Shown here: in pieces, positions 1-7,422 of the stretch
Layout: each line of letters starts with the position of its first letter
How positions within the stretch are numbered: the stretch's first letter is position 1
Notes under the pieces: generated by a model
Seen by the model: the letters and a program-made list of their open reading frames with translations, nothing else
Told to the model about the DNA's origin: nothing
Database searches by the model: none
Assembly (NCBI GenBank): GCA_902776475.1
Contig: CACYQD010000009.1
Location: 67,118 to 131,117, forward strand
DNA from: an uncultured Prevotellaceae bacterium
Lineage (GTDB): Bacteria > Bacteroidota > Bacteroidia > Bacteroidales > Bacteroidaceae
Length of the DNA stretch: 64,000 nt
Direction of reading: 5' to 3'
Position numbers and translations under genes: made by a program

Positions 1-240
1 ATTATTTAATCGTTTCATGCAAAAGCATACTTATCCCTCTCCCCGGGGGAGAGGCAAGGTGAGGGGGAAAGCTATCTTGGATGATTATTTAATCGTTTCA
101 TGCAAAAGCATACTTATCCCTCTCCCCGGGGGAGAGGCAAGGTGAGGGGGAAAGCTATCATAGAAGATTTTTAATCGTTTCATTCAAAAGGATATCTATC
201 CCTCTCCCCGGGGGAGAGGTTAGGTGAGGGGGAAAGCTAT
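1..240. repeat. Tandem 83-bp repeat units with CCTCTCCC palindrome
   Basis: Units start at 1, 84 and 167; the first two are nearly identical and the third is more diverged and ends about 240. Each unit holds an AT-rich head (TTTAATCGTTTCAT), then CCTCTCCC-CGG-GGGAGAGG (36-54 in unit 1), then GGTGAGGGGGAAAGCTATC. The loop here is CGG, unlike AAA or AGA in the other clusters of the window. The last unit overlaps the 3' end of the DUF559 gene. The first unit begins at the window edge, so the array may extend further left. Confidence 0.95.
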
Positions 241-623
241 CCAATGAGCTCATCCTTTATCCAACCATATCTAATAGTAGGATGATGATAAAATGACTCA
301 ATGCTTTTCAGTATGCCGCCAGCATTATTGAAGACCACATCATTACTATATCTCAAGACCGTTATGCCAAGAGCGTTGAGGTCATTGGTACGTTGTTCGT
401 CATGCTTAGCCGTATTGAGTTCATCATGAACCTCTCCATCCAATTCTATACATAATTTGATTTCATGGCAATAGAAATCTAAAATGTAATTAGATATGGG
501 CACTTGTCTTCTGAATTTCAGTCCGCATATTTGTTTGTTTCTTAAATATTGCCATAGCACAACTTCAGCTGTCGTACTATTGCGGCGTAGCGTTCTGCAT
601 TTTTGAATATGGTCTTTTGGCAT
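237..623 (-). CDS. DUF559 domain protein (Vsr-like endonuclease fold)
   Basis: 128 aa from the ATG at 623; an in-frame GTG at 644 lies inside the flanking repeat and is a less likely start. The protein has the DUF559 pattern: an N-terminal basic stretch with LRRNSTTAEVVLWQYLRN, then FRRQVPISNYILDFYC, then the acidic core IELDGEVHD and a C-terminal TVLRYSNDVVFNN. The family has the very-short-patch-repair/restriction endonuclease fold; the D in LDFYC and the E-x-D of ELDGE are the likely metal-binding residues. Its cellular job is not established. The stop codon (TAG, 237-239) is inside the repeat unit on one side, and another repeat begins 14 bases upstream of the ATG, so the gene fills the space between repeats. 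No operon partner. Confidence 0.85.
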   Translation of the reverse strand: MPKDHIQKCRTLRRNSTTAEVVLWQYLRNKQICGLKFRRQVPISNYILDFYCHEIKLCIELDGEVHDELNTAKHDEQRTNDLNALGITVLRYSNDVVFNNAGGILKSIESFYHHPTIRYGWIKDELIG

Positions 624-636
624 TCTCTTGTTTTTT

Positions 637-775
637 GCCCTCACCTAACCTCTCCCAAAGGGAGAGGGATAGGTTTGCTTTATTTGGTGTGGAAATGTTC
701 TTTTGCCCTTACCTAACCTCTCCCAAAGGGAGAGGGATAGGTTTGCTTTAGAGGGAGAGGATAGATATGCTTTTT
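637..775. repeat. Two 68-bp tandem palindromic repeat copies
   Basis: Copies start at 637 and 705 (period 68). Each carries CCCT(C/T)ACCTAA, CCTCTCCC-AAA-GGGAGAGG, then GATAGGTTTGCTTTA. A degenerate third fragment (AGAGGGAGAGGATAGATATGC) runs to about 772, ending 25 bases before the stop of the PspC gene. It has the same arms as the array at 1-240 but an AAA loop and a different flank. Confidence 0.93.
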
Positions 776-799
776 TGTGGAAATGGTGTCTGCCGAGAA

Positions 800-2500
800 T
801 CAGTTTTTGCCGATTCTGATGTCAGCGATGCTGATGCTCTGACCGTTGCGCGGGGCGTTGTTGAATTGCCTCAGGTTGCTGATGCCGAATTTCACGTTCT
901 CCTGCTTCTTGACCTCAAACGTGCCCTCCACATGGTCCCAGGCATGGCTGCCGTCATTGCTGTCGATGACGACGGAGTCTGCCGTGATGGGATTTGTCTT
1001 GGCCACATATTCCGGGATGTCGATCCTTAGGGTATCCTTCATGTTATTGGTGAGCACGTAGAGGGCATTCCCCTCACCGTCGGCCCTCACATAACCGTCG
1101 ATTCTGTAGATGCCGGGCCTCAGTTCCTGTTCCTGGCTGAGGTTGTAGTTGACGTTTTTCGCATGGTACTCTTTATCGATAGAGATGTAGTCGCCCTCCT
1201 CGCCGTTGGGCAAGATGTCGTAGGCGGTGATCCATTGTTTGGCCCCTTCGAGAGTCTCCGCATTCAGTCCCTTGCGCTGCAGGAGGTTCCAGCTGTTTTC
1301 GGGCAGGTAAATGCCGTTGTGGGTGTGCTTGTCGCGATAGGTGACCTCCATTTTGTCGTGGATGGTGATAGCCCCTTGAACGAAGGCTCCGATGAGAATG
1401 CCGAGGCAGACCACCCAAGTCAGGATCAGGCAGACTTTCGCCGTGGTGGAGAGATTGCTTTCGGGGTCATTGTGCTTGAGTATCATGCGGATGACGGCAT
1501 AAAGAGGCAGACCGATGACAATCAGACCGCAGATGATGGCGATGATGATCATCGGCGTGGGCAGGCTCGTGAGCAGGGTGAGGAATTCCCGGTCTTCCGT
1601 ACCCAGTGCGGTGATGCCTATTCCTCCGAAGAGGGCTGCGGCCGACAGTCCAGTGACGGCGGTCACCAAGGCCAGCAGCAGACTGCCGAGGACGATGACG
1701 GCCACGAGTCCGACAAAGAAGAGGATGATCTTGGCGATCACCGACAGGCATCCTCGGGCAGCATCTTGGTGCTGAGGATTGTGCACGAAGTTGTTGGCGT
1801 TGTTGATTCCTCGCATGAGTTCTTCGTTGATGGCCTTGGCGTTGACAGGTTTGCCATACATGCGGAGCCGGTCCTCAGGAGTCACGGCTTCGGGGATAAG
1901 CACCCAAGCCACGAGATAGATCAGGCCGAAGGTAGTCAGCGACATAATGAGCAGGAGCACCAGGATGATGCGGAGCAGCAGCGGGTCTTTGATGCCAAGG
2001 AAATGGCTGAGGCCAGACATCACGCCGCCCACGATTTTGTCCTCCGGATCACGGAAGAGCCTCCGTGAGGGAGTCGCCTGTGTGTCCTCTTGTCCGGTAT
2101 ATACGCCGGCGCGCGGATTACCCGTAGAGGAGCCGCCGTTGTCGTAGGTGCTTTCCCGGTTTTCCTGCCTCTCCCGGCTGTCTTGCCTCTCGTGTCCGGC
2201 GCCATAAGCCTGTTGCCCGTTGTCATTGGGGATATCGTCGTCATACAGGTCCTGCGGATCGCCGATGCGTTCGATGATTTGCTTCACATGGTCGATCGTG
2301 ATGGCCATCACCCCTTGTGAGCGCAGTTCGCTGAGCAGTTCGGCCACACGGTGCTCGATGTCATCGGCGATTTCCTCACCGTCCTCCATGCGGCTGTAAT
2401 ACCTCCTCATGTTCTCGTTGTATTTCAGGAGAAGGTCGTAGGCATCCTCGTCGATAGGGTAGAGGGTGCCGAAAATATTGACAGAAATATTCTTTTTCAT
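800..2500 (-). CDS. PspC domain membrane protein
   Basis: 566 aa. Residues 1-90 form a charged soluble helical region, 91-145 a Gly/Ser/Glu-rich linker, and 146-205 a PspC domain (RRLFRDPEDKIVGGVMSGLS followed by a hydrophobic stretch ending in LIYLVAWVLIPE). Three further hydrophobic segments lie at about 255-290, 312-345 and 355-380, and the last 180 residues look soluble. PspC proteins take part in envelope stress sensing in other bacteria; this larger Bacteroidetes form usually sits next to a PadR regulator, as here. The gap to padR is 22 bases, so the two are probably co-transcribed from the promoter at 2908-2939. Specific ligand unknown. Confidence 0.88.
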   Translation of the reverse strand: MKKNISVNIFGTLYPIDEDAYDLLLKYNENMRRYYSRMEDGEEIADDIEHRVAELLSELRSQGVMAITIDHVKQIIERIGDPQDLYDDDIPNDNGQQAYGAGHERQDSRERQENRESTYDNGGSSTGNPRAGVYTGQEDTQATPSRRLFRDPEDKIVGGVMSGLSHFLGIKDPLLLRIILVLLLIMSLTTFGLIYLVAWVLIPEAVTPEDRLRMYGKPVNAKAINEELMRGINNANNFVHNPQHQDAARGCLSVIAKIILFFVGLVAVIVLGSLLLALVTAVTGLSAAALFGGIGITALGTEDREFLTLLTSLPTPMIIIAIICGLIVIGLPLYAVIRMILKHNDPESNLSTTAKVCLILTWVVCLGILIGAFVQGAITIHDKMEVTYRDKHTHNGIYLPENSWNLLQRKGLNAETLEGAKQWITAYDILPNGEEGDYISIDKEYHAKNVNYNLSQEQELRPGIYRIDGYVRADGEGNALYVLTNNMKDTLRIDIPEYVAKTNPITADSVVIDSNDGSHAWDHVEGTFEVKKQENVKFGISNLRQFNNAPRNGQSISIADIRIGKN

Positions 2501-2522
2501 TGTTGTAATTGTTTTTTAAGGG

Positions 2523-2852
2523 TCAAAAGCCAATTTTCAGTTTCTCCACGGTTCTCACCAGTGCGCTCCAGGTCTCATCCATTGATCTGAGGGCCGTTGA
2601 TCCCTCGTCGGTCAAGGCGTAGTATTTGCGTGGTGGGCCTTGTATTGACTCTCTCCACTCGTAACTGAGCAGGCCGTCTTTCTTCAGGCGGGTGAGCAAT
2701 GGATACAATGTGCCCTCCACCACGATCAGGTCAGCATCCTTCAGTTGGTTGATGATGTCATTGGCGTAGGAAGGTTGCCGGCGCAGCAGGAGCAGGACGC
2801 AGTATTCCAGCATCCCTTTCCTCATCTGTGATTTTGCATTGTCTGTATTCAT
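2523..2852 (-). CDS. PadR family transcriptional regulator
   Basis: 109 aa from the ATG at 2852; upstream in-frame codons run through the promoter, so the longer reading (to 3017) is rejected. The winged-helix pattern is clear: MRKGMLEYCVLLLLRRQPSY, then IINQLKDADLIVVEGTLYPLLTRLKKDGLL (recognition helix with the typical GTLYPLLxRL), then the wing GPPRKYYALTDEG. There is only a short C-terminal helix, as in PadR subfamily 2. It is first in a two-gene unit with the PspC protein. A palindrome over its own promoter (2924-2952) suggests autoregulation. Confidence 0.92.
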   Translation of the reverse strand: MNTDNAKSQMRKGMLEYCVLLLLRRQPSYANDIINQLKDADLIVVEGTLYPLLTRLKKDGLLSYEWRESIQGPPRKYYALTDEGSTALRSMDETWSALVRTVEKLKIGF

Positions 2853-2907
2853 ATCTTCACATGATTGGTTGATGCCATCCGCTGTGGCCATCAGCGGAAT
2901 GACAATG

Positions 2908-2952
2908 CAAAGATATATGTTTTTATAGTACCTTGCAATACATAGTACTATA
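2908..2952 (-). promoter_or_regulatory. padR promoter with overlapping palindromic operator
   Basis: On the minus strand a -7 box TATCTTTG (2908-2915) lies 20 bases from ATTG (2936-2939), matching the Bacteroidetes promoter pattern. An exact inverted repeat TATAGTAC-N13-GTACTATA (2924-2952) covers the -33 element. Binding there would block the sigma factor. Inference: this is the PadR operator. Confidence 0.6.
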
Positions 2953-3023
2953 AATTTTATAGAATTAACGTTTTTTAAGTCTTGAGAAATCTGTGCGGCT
3001 AAGGACAAAAATGTCACTATTTA

Positions 3024-3056
3024 TTTGCATAATCCTTCTTTTTTTCACTAAATTTG
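3024..3056 (+). promoter_or_regulatory. Promoter of the hybrid two-component gene
   Basis: TTTG (3024-3027), 21 bases, TAAATTTG (3049-3056). A transcript would start about 3063, giving a leader of about 18 bases to the ATG at 3081. This also excludes the TTG at 3054 as the start, since it lies in the -7 box. Confidence 0.65.
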
Positions 3057-3080
3057 CAATTAAAAGAACTATCCAAGCAT

Positions 3081-5969
3081 ATGATTGCACGATTAGCCAC
3101 TGTCATCCTCTTCCTCTTTGCGGTGTTGCAGCCTGATACCCAGGCAGCCACATCATCCACGGCTCCCACTCATAACGTCGATTCGCTGCTTTCGATATAT
3201 GAGAAAGCGAAGAAGGCCGATAAGGCCACACAGGGCCGACAAATCCTTTCAGTATGCTTAGCTGATGACCAACTCTTTCATATCGACCGCCAGCCCGACA
3301 AGAGCATGCCCCTCGACACGCTCAATCTCCTCGTGTGGATGGCTGCAGAACGCTACTATTACAACAACAGCTATTTCAAGGAGAGCCTCTCACTGATCGA
3401 CAAGGCACTGCCTTTATCATCCGGCAATGATCCCGAATACCATGCCACGCTGCTCTGCGACCGTGGCTACTGCCTCTTCAAAACCGGCCACAACAAAGAG
3501 GCCACTGATGCGGAACTGGAAGCCGAGCGCTTCAGCAAGCGTCATAACCTGCTGCTTCCCCTGGCGCGCTCCTACAACTACCTGGCCATCATCAATCTCT
3601 CGCTCGGTTGCCTCGACGAGGCGAAGCATTTTGTGCAGAAAGCCATAGACACCGACCGCCTGACGGGGTCGAACCAGAATACGCACAATTACCTCGGTAT
3701 CGCGTGCGAAGTATATAATGTGGCCAAGGAACCTGACATCGCCATCCGCTATGGCCATCAGGCGGTGGATGCCGCCCGAGCCATCGGCTATGATGCCGGC
3801 GTGGTCAACCACCTTTCCCAACTGAGCTATGCCTACAACCGCAAGGGAAATCTCCAGCAGGCTCTGGCCATGTCGCAGGAGGCAGTGCGCACCGTGGAGA
3901 AGATGGAGGTGGTGGATCGCAATCTCCTGGCCATCAGTTTGGAATATGTGGCTTTCAACCTGCTCGACATGAAGCGCAACAGCGAGGCCGTGCCCTATAT
4001 CCGGCGCGCCATCGCCTTGCAGGAAGAACTGGGCAACTATCGTTCGGTGTGTTATGACCACCTGTCGCTGGCAGAGGCCCTGGAGGTGGACTACCCGCAT
4101 GAGTCCAACAAGGCCATGCATCGCTATGCCGTGATGCTCGACTCGCTCCACCACGCCGAGATGCACGAGGCCCTCAGCAATGCCAATGCTGCCCTCCACA
4201 ATGAGGAACTGCAGGAGGCCAATGAGGAGGGCCAGCGCCGTGAACGACTGATTGCCATCACTGCCGTGGCGGGCATCCTGCTCCTTTTGGGAGTCATTGC
4301 CGTCCTGGCCTATATCAACCGACTGCGCAAGCGCACCCAGCAGGCGACCAAACGGCTCCAGGCCGACCGCGAAACGTTCTACACCAATGTCACCCATGAA
4401 GTCCGCACGCCGCTCACCGTCATCCTCGGTCTGGCGCAGCAGATGCGCACTGCCGAGGAGGATGCCGCCAAGAGAGATTCCCTCGCCATCATCGAGCGCA
4501 ACGGACAGTCGCTGCTCACCCTTGTCAACCAGTTGCTCGATATCTCCAAACTGACCTCCGACAACTGCCAGTTCTCCTGGCAGGAGGGTGATGTGGCGGC
4601 CTATGTGGAGATGATTGCCGAGCGCTATCGCCCTCTGGCTGCGATGAATGGCATCAACCTGATCTACCAAGGGCCTTCGCTGCCCATCCAGACTTTCTTC
4701 GTCGCCGATGCCATGCAGAAGATGGTGGGCAACCTGCTTTCCAATGCCGTCAAGTTCACTCCGAAAGGCGGCACGGTGACGGTCAGCGTCAGCAGCGAAA
4801 CCAAAAAGTATCTTGTCAGCGTCACCGATACCGGCATCGGCATCCAGCCCGAAGACATCGCCCACCTATTTGAACCGTTCTATCAAGGTGTCAACCACAC
4901 GCGCACCGGCACCGGCGTGGGACTTTCCCTCGTCAACCAATTGGCCAAGGCCCAGAGTGGACAGGTAGAGGTGAGCAGCACCCCGGGTGTGAAAACCATC
5001 TTTACCATCCATCTGCCTCTCAAGGAGCACTTGTCAGACGGCGACCGTCTCGCAACTGCCGCAAGCCTTTCCGACGTTCAGATTCCCCTTTCTCAGATTC
5101 CGGTTCAGACCGACCGGCTGCCTGAGATGGCTTTAGGGGATCATTCCGGCGAAGATGAGCGGACGCGGATTCTCGTGGTGGAGGACAATGCCGACGTGTC
5201 GGCCTTCATTGGCAGCGTGCTCGGAGAAAACTATGCCGTGGCCTACGCTTCAGATGGCGTGGAGGGGGTGCAGAAGGCCACAGAGTGGATGCCTGACCTT
5301 ATCGTCACCGATGTGATGATGCCCGAAGTCGACGGTTTGGAACTGTGCCGCCGCATCCGTTCCTCGGAGAAGACCAACCATATCCCCATCATCATCATCA
5401 CAGCCCGCACAACCGACAGCGACCGCCTGAGCGGTTTCGAGGCTGGGGCCGAGGCTTATCTCTGCAAGCCCTTCCTTGCAGAGGAACTCCTGCTCCGAGT
5501 CAGCAAACTCCTGGAGCAGCGCCGCCTCCTCCAACAGAAATTCAAGTTGTCGATGGCTGTGACCAAGGAAGAGAAAAATGACTCATCACCCACCGCTCAG
5601 GAGACCACCATCTATGAGCGCAACCTCTCTGAAGCCAACAGCGCCTTCCTGCGCAAAGTCGATGAGGCAATCCTGCGCCTGATGCCAGAGGGCAAGCTCG
5701 ATGTGCAGGATGTGGCTGCCGCCGTGTTCCTGAGTCGTTCGCAATTTGGTCGGAAACTCCGTGCCGTGGTGGATATGTCGCCTTCCGACTACATCAACGA
5801 TGTGCGTCTGAACGAAGTGTTGCGTCTTCTTCGTGTGCAGCCGCCGTTGCCGCTGCTTGAAATCGCCCTGCGGACAGGTTTCTCCGACCATGCCCATCTC
5901 ACCCACGCTTTCCGCCGCAAGTTTGGCATGCCTCCTTCCCAGTACATCCGTCAGAGCAACGCTGATTAG
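3081..5969 (+). CDS. Hybrid two-component sensor/regulator with TPR sensor and AraC output
   Basis: 962 aa. Order: signal/anchor segment at 1-23; TPR-like helical repeats to about residue 380 (runs such as YNYLAIINLSLGCLDEA and YAYNRKGNLQQALAMSQEAV); membrane segment about 387-413; HisKA with FYTNVTHEVRTPL (phosphorylated His about 439); HATPase with NLLSNAVKFTPKG and DTGIGI; receiver domain about 695-810 with the phospho-acceptor Asp in LIVTDVMMPEVDG (about 743) and the conserved Lys in CKPF; AraC-type HTH about 850-962. This is the one-protein signalling format of Bacteroidetes, but the sensor is TPR rather than the two-propeller type used for glycans. No target genes are adjacent: upstream is the divergent padR-pspC pair, downstream are repeats. 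Confidence 0.93.
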   Translation: MIARLATVILFLFAVLQPDTQAATSSTAPTHNVDSLLSIYEKAKKADKATQGRQILSVCLADDQLFHIDRQPDKSMPLDTLNLLVWMAAERYYYNNSYFKESLSLIDKALPLSSGNDPEYHATLLCDRGYCLFKTGHNKEATDAELEAERFSKRHNLLLPLARSYNYLAIINLSLGCLDEAKHFVQKAIDTDRLTGSNQNTHNYLGIACEVYNVAKEPDIAIRYGHQAVDAARAIGYDAGVVNHLSQLSYAYNRKGNLQQALAMSQEAVRTVEKMEVVDRNLLAISLEYVAFNLLDMKRNSEAVPYIRRAIALQEELGNYRSVCYDHLSLAEALEVDYPHESNKAMHRYAVMLDSLHHAEMHEALSNANAALHNEELQEANEEGQRRERLIAITAVAGILLLLGVIAVLAYINRLRKRTQQATKRLQADRETFYTNVTHEVRTPLTVILGLAQQMRTAEEDAAKRDSLAIIERNGQSLLTLVNQLLDISKLTSDNCQFSWQEGDVAAYVEMIAERYRPLAAMNGINLIYQGPSLPIQTFFVADAMQKMVGNLLSNAVKFTPKGGTVTVSVSSETKKYLVSVTDTGIGIQPEDIAHLFEPFYQGVNHTRTGTGVGLSLVNQLAKAQSGQVEVSSTPGVKTIFTIHLPLKEHLSDGDRLATAASLSDVQIPLSQIPVQTDRLPEMALGDHSGEDERTRILVVEDNADVSAFIGSVLGENYAVAYASDGVEGVQKATEWMPDLIVTDVMMPEVDGLELCRRIRSSEKTNHIPIIIITARTTDSDRLSGFEAGAEAYLCKPFLAEELLLRVSKLLEQRRLLQQKFKLSMAVTKEEKNDSSPTAQETTIYERNLSEANSAFLRKVDEAILRLMPEGKLDVQDVAAAVFLSRSQFGRKLRAVVDMSPSDYINDVRLNEVLRLLRVQPPLPLLEIALRTGFSDHAHLTHAFRRKFGMPPSQYIRQSNAD

Positions 5970-6108
5970 ATTTTTTAGGCCTCACTTCACACCTTTCCCT
6001 CATTTCCCTCACCTAACCTCTCCCAAAGGGAGAGGGATAAGTATGTATGTGCTCTCCCAAAGGTAACCAGCCCCTCTCCCTTTGGGAGAGGCGGGGGTGA
6101 GGGTGACA
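5970..6108. repeat. Palindromic repeats downstream of the hybrid regulator
   Basis: Contains CCTCACCTAA + CCTCTCCC-AAA-GGGAGAGG + GATAAGTATG (about 6009-6044) and the opposite-facing CCTCTCCC-TTT-GGGAGAGG + CGGGGGTGAGGG (about 6073-6103). The two face each other around CTCTCCCAAAGG. No gene seen. The head-to-head arrangement recurs at 6380-6518. Confidence 0.9.
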
Positions 6109-6420
6109 GATTTGCAAAGGCTATTCCAAAGAAAAGGGATAGGTATGCAAGAGAACCGCATGGGCGGGTGAAACCCGCATTAACAATCGCAACTTTGTTG
6201 CGTAATTTCGACTGCGACCTATCTTCGGGAGCAGTACCTTAATGTACGAGCGACAGGAGGAGCGGTTGAGCCCCCGCCCTGGAGAGGGCGGGGGACGGAG
6301 GGTGGGTTGAAGCCCTTCCTTACGACAAGGAAGGGTGCGGGATGGTTGGGAATCATAGCGAAGAGAAGGGGAAATCGCCCTCACCTAACCTCTCCCAGAG
6401 GGAGAGGGATAAGTATGCAG
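6109..6420. repeat. 312-bp multi-hairpin element, copy A
   Basis: Matches the reverse complement of 31121-31432, which has exactly the same length, with only scattered substitutions. It contains a chain of near-perfect hairpins: GCGGGT-GAA-ACCCGC, CGCAAC-TTT-GTTGCG, CCCGCCCT-GGAG-AGGGCGGG, CCCTTCCTT-ACGAC-AAGGAAGGG and CCTCTCCC-AGA-GGGAGAGG. An open frame exists on the minus strand in both copies (6121-6384 here), but the translation is low-complexity and reads through the hairpins, so it is treated as non-coding. Confidence 0.93.
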
Positions 6421-6423
6421 TTG

Positions 6424-6518
6424 CTCTCCCAAAGTAGCTCAGTAGAGACGTCACAGTGTGGCGTCTCCAAAAGGCAATCAGCCCCTCTCCCTCTGGGAGA
6501 GGCGGGGGTGAGGGTGAC
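6424..6518. repeat. 95-bp repeat module, copy A
   Basis: The reverse complement recurs at 31468-31562. It holds two palindromes: a GAGACG...CGTCTC palindrome at 6445-6467, and CCTCTCCC-TCT-GGGAGAGG followed by CGGGGGTGAGGG. In this copy it is on the right of the 312-bp element. Confidence 0.9.
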
Positions 6519-6656
6519 TCTCCCCATAGGAGATGCCAGGTAGAAGTAATAGATAAACAGAAACATTTGCGCCATGGTGTCAAATAGAAGACGCAAATAG
6601 ACAAATGCAGAAACCACAGGTTTCGTAATTTTGCTGATGAAATAATACCATCAGCT

Positions 6657-7028
6657 ATGAGTGTAAGAACCTGCAGCGACAAACAATTGCTCGAACAACT
6701 ATCCCAAGCGCTCCAAGAGAACATGGCGCTTGGAAAAGTCGATATCAAGACACTGGCCGACCAACTGGCCATCAGTACCTGCCAACTCAACCGCCGTGTC
6801 AAGGAGGCAACCGGCCAGACCACATCAGACTACGTCTTGAGTGCCCGTCTTGCCGTAGCCAAACAATTGCTGGCCCAGTTCCCCGAAATCACCATCTTCG
6901 AGACTGCTCAGCGGTGCGGCTTTGCTGATACCGCCCATTTCAGCCATGCTTTCAAGCGCAAGGAGGGACTCTCCCCAACACAGTTTGCCTTCCGTCTCAA
7001 GAGTCAGGATTTCTCTCAAAAAGAGTGA
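6657..7028 (+). CDS. Stand-alone AraC-type HTH DNA-binding protein
   Basis: 123 aa, consisting only of an AraC DNA-binding domain: first HTH around VDIKTLADQLAISTCQLNRRVKEATG, second HTH around ITIFETAQRCGFADTAHFSHAFKRKEGLSPTQF. It resembles the C-terminal output domain of hybrid regulators such as the neighbour at 3081-5969 but has no sensor, kinase or ligand-binding part. A TAATTTTG box at 6626-6633 gives a plausible promoter with a short leader. Repeats enclose it on both sides. It could be a free-standing regulator or a remnant of a larger gene; no upstream coding remnant was seen in the preceding 690 bases. Confidence 0.8.
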   Translation: MSVRTCSDKQLLEQLSQALQENMALGKVDIKTLADQLAISTCQLNRRVKEATGQTTSDYVLSARLAVAKQLLAQFPEITIFETAQRCGFADTAHFSHAFKRKEGLSPTQFAFRLKSQDFSQKE

Positions 7029-7039
7029 ATCCAACTTTT

Positions 7040-7285
7040 TTGCCCTCACCTAACCTCTCCCAGAGGGAGAGGGATCTGGGATGAGGGGCTCTCCCAGAGG
7101 GAGAGGGATCTGGGATGTGTGGGGTTCTCCCAGAGGGATGTGGGATGAGGGGTTCTCCCAGAGGGAGAGTTTGCTATACTTCTCTTTGGAGACGCCACAA
7201 TGTGACGTCTCTACTTTTGCACTCATCCAAACCAAATGCCCCTCTCCCTTTGGACACAGAGGGAGAGGGATCTGGGATGTGTGGG
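7040..7285. repeat. Palindromic repeat cluster with internal tandem duplication
   Basis: Starts with GCCCTCACCTAA and CCTCTCCC-AGA-GGGAGAGG, followed by several imperfect tandem units of about 35-40 bp built from CTCCCAGAGGGAGAGGGATCTGGGATG-like sequence, some truncated. A GAGACG...CGTCTC palindrome is at 7189-7211. It ends with a broken copy (CCCTTTGGACACAGAGGG) near 7268. No gene seen between 7029 and 7422 apart from the promoter at 7331. Confidence 0.9.
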
Positions 7286-7330
7286 GCACCCCAAGTGAAG
7301 GGGCTTTTCGATAAAAAAGGAGGAATTATT

Positions 7331-7361
7331 TTTGTTTTGTCTTTGACTTTTCATATATTTG
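7331..7361 (+). promoter_or_regulatory. Promoter of the M48 peptidase gene
   Basis: TTTG (7331-7334), 19 bases, TATATTTG (7354-7361); a full match to the Bacteroidetes consensus, 61 bases before the ATG at 7423. Confidence 0.7.
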
Positions 7362-7422
7362 TAGTCGATTCATGGCCTGGGTGTTGAGGGCATGATGAAA
7401 AACTCTTAAATCTGATAATCTT

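Noticed and set aside
1163..2068. 301-codon open frame on the plus strand opposite the PspC gene
   Set aside because: Antisense shadow of a well-supported gene; composition is low-complexity and no domain is visible.
3417..4865. 482-codon open frame on the minus strand opposite the hybrid regulator
   Set aside because: Shadow frame; the regulator on the other strand has complete, ordered domains.
6121..6384. 87-codon open frame repeated almost unchanged at 31157-31420
   Set aside because: Conservation is explained by the DNA repeat itself; the frame runs through hairpins and lacks a plausible protein composition.
1..7300. Repeat clusters resembling a CRISPR array
   Set aside because: No regular repeat-spacer pattern with unique spacers and no cas genes; units are adjacent and palindromic.
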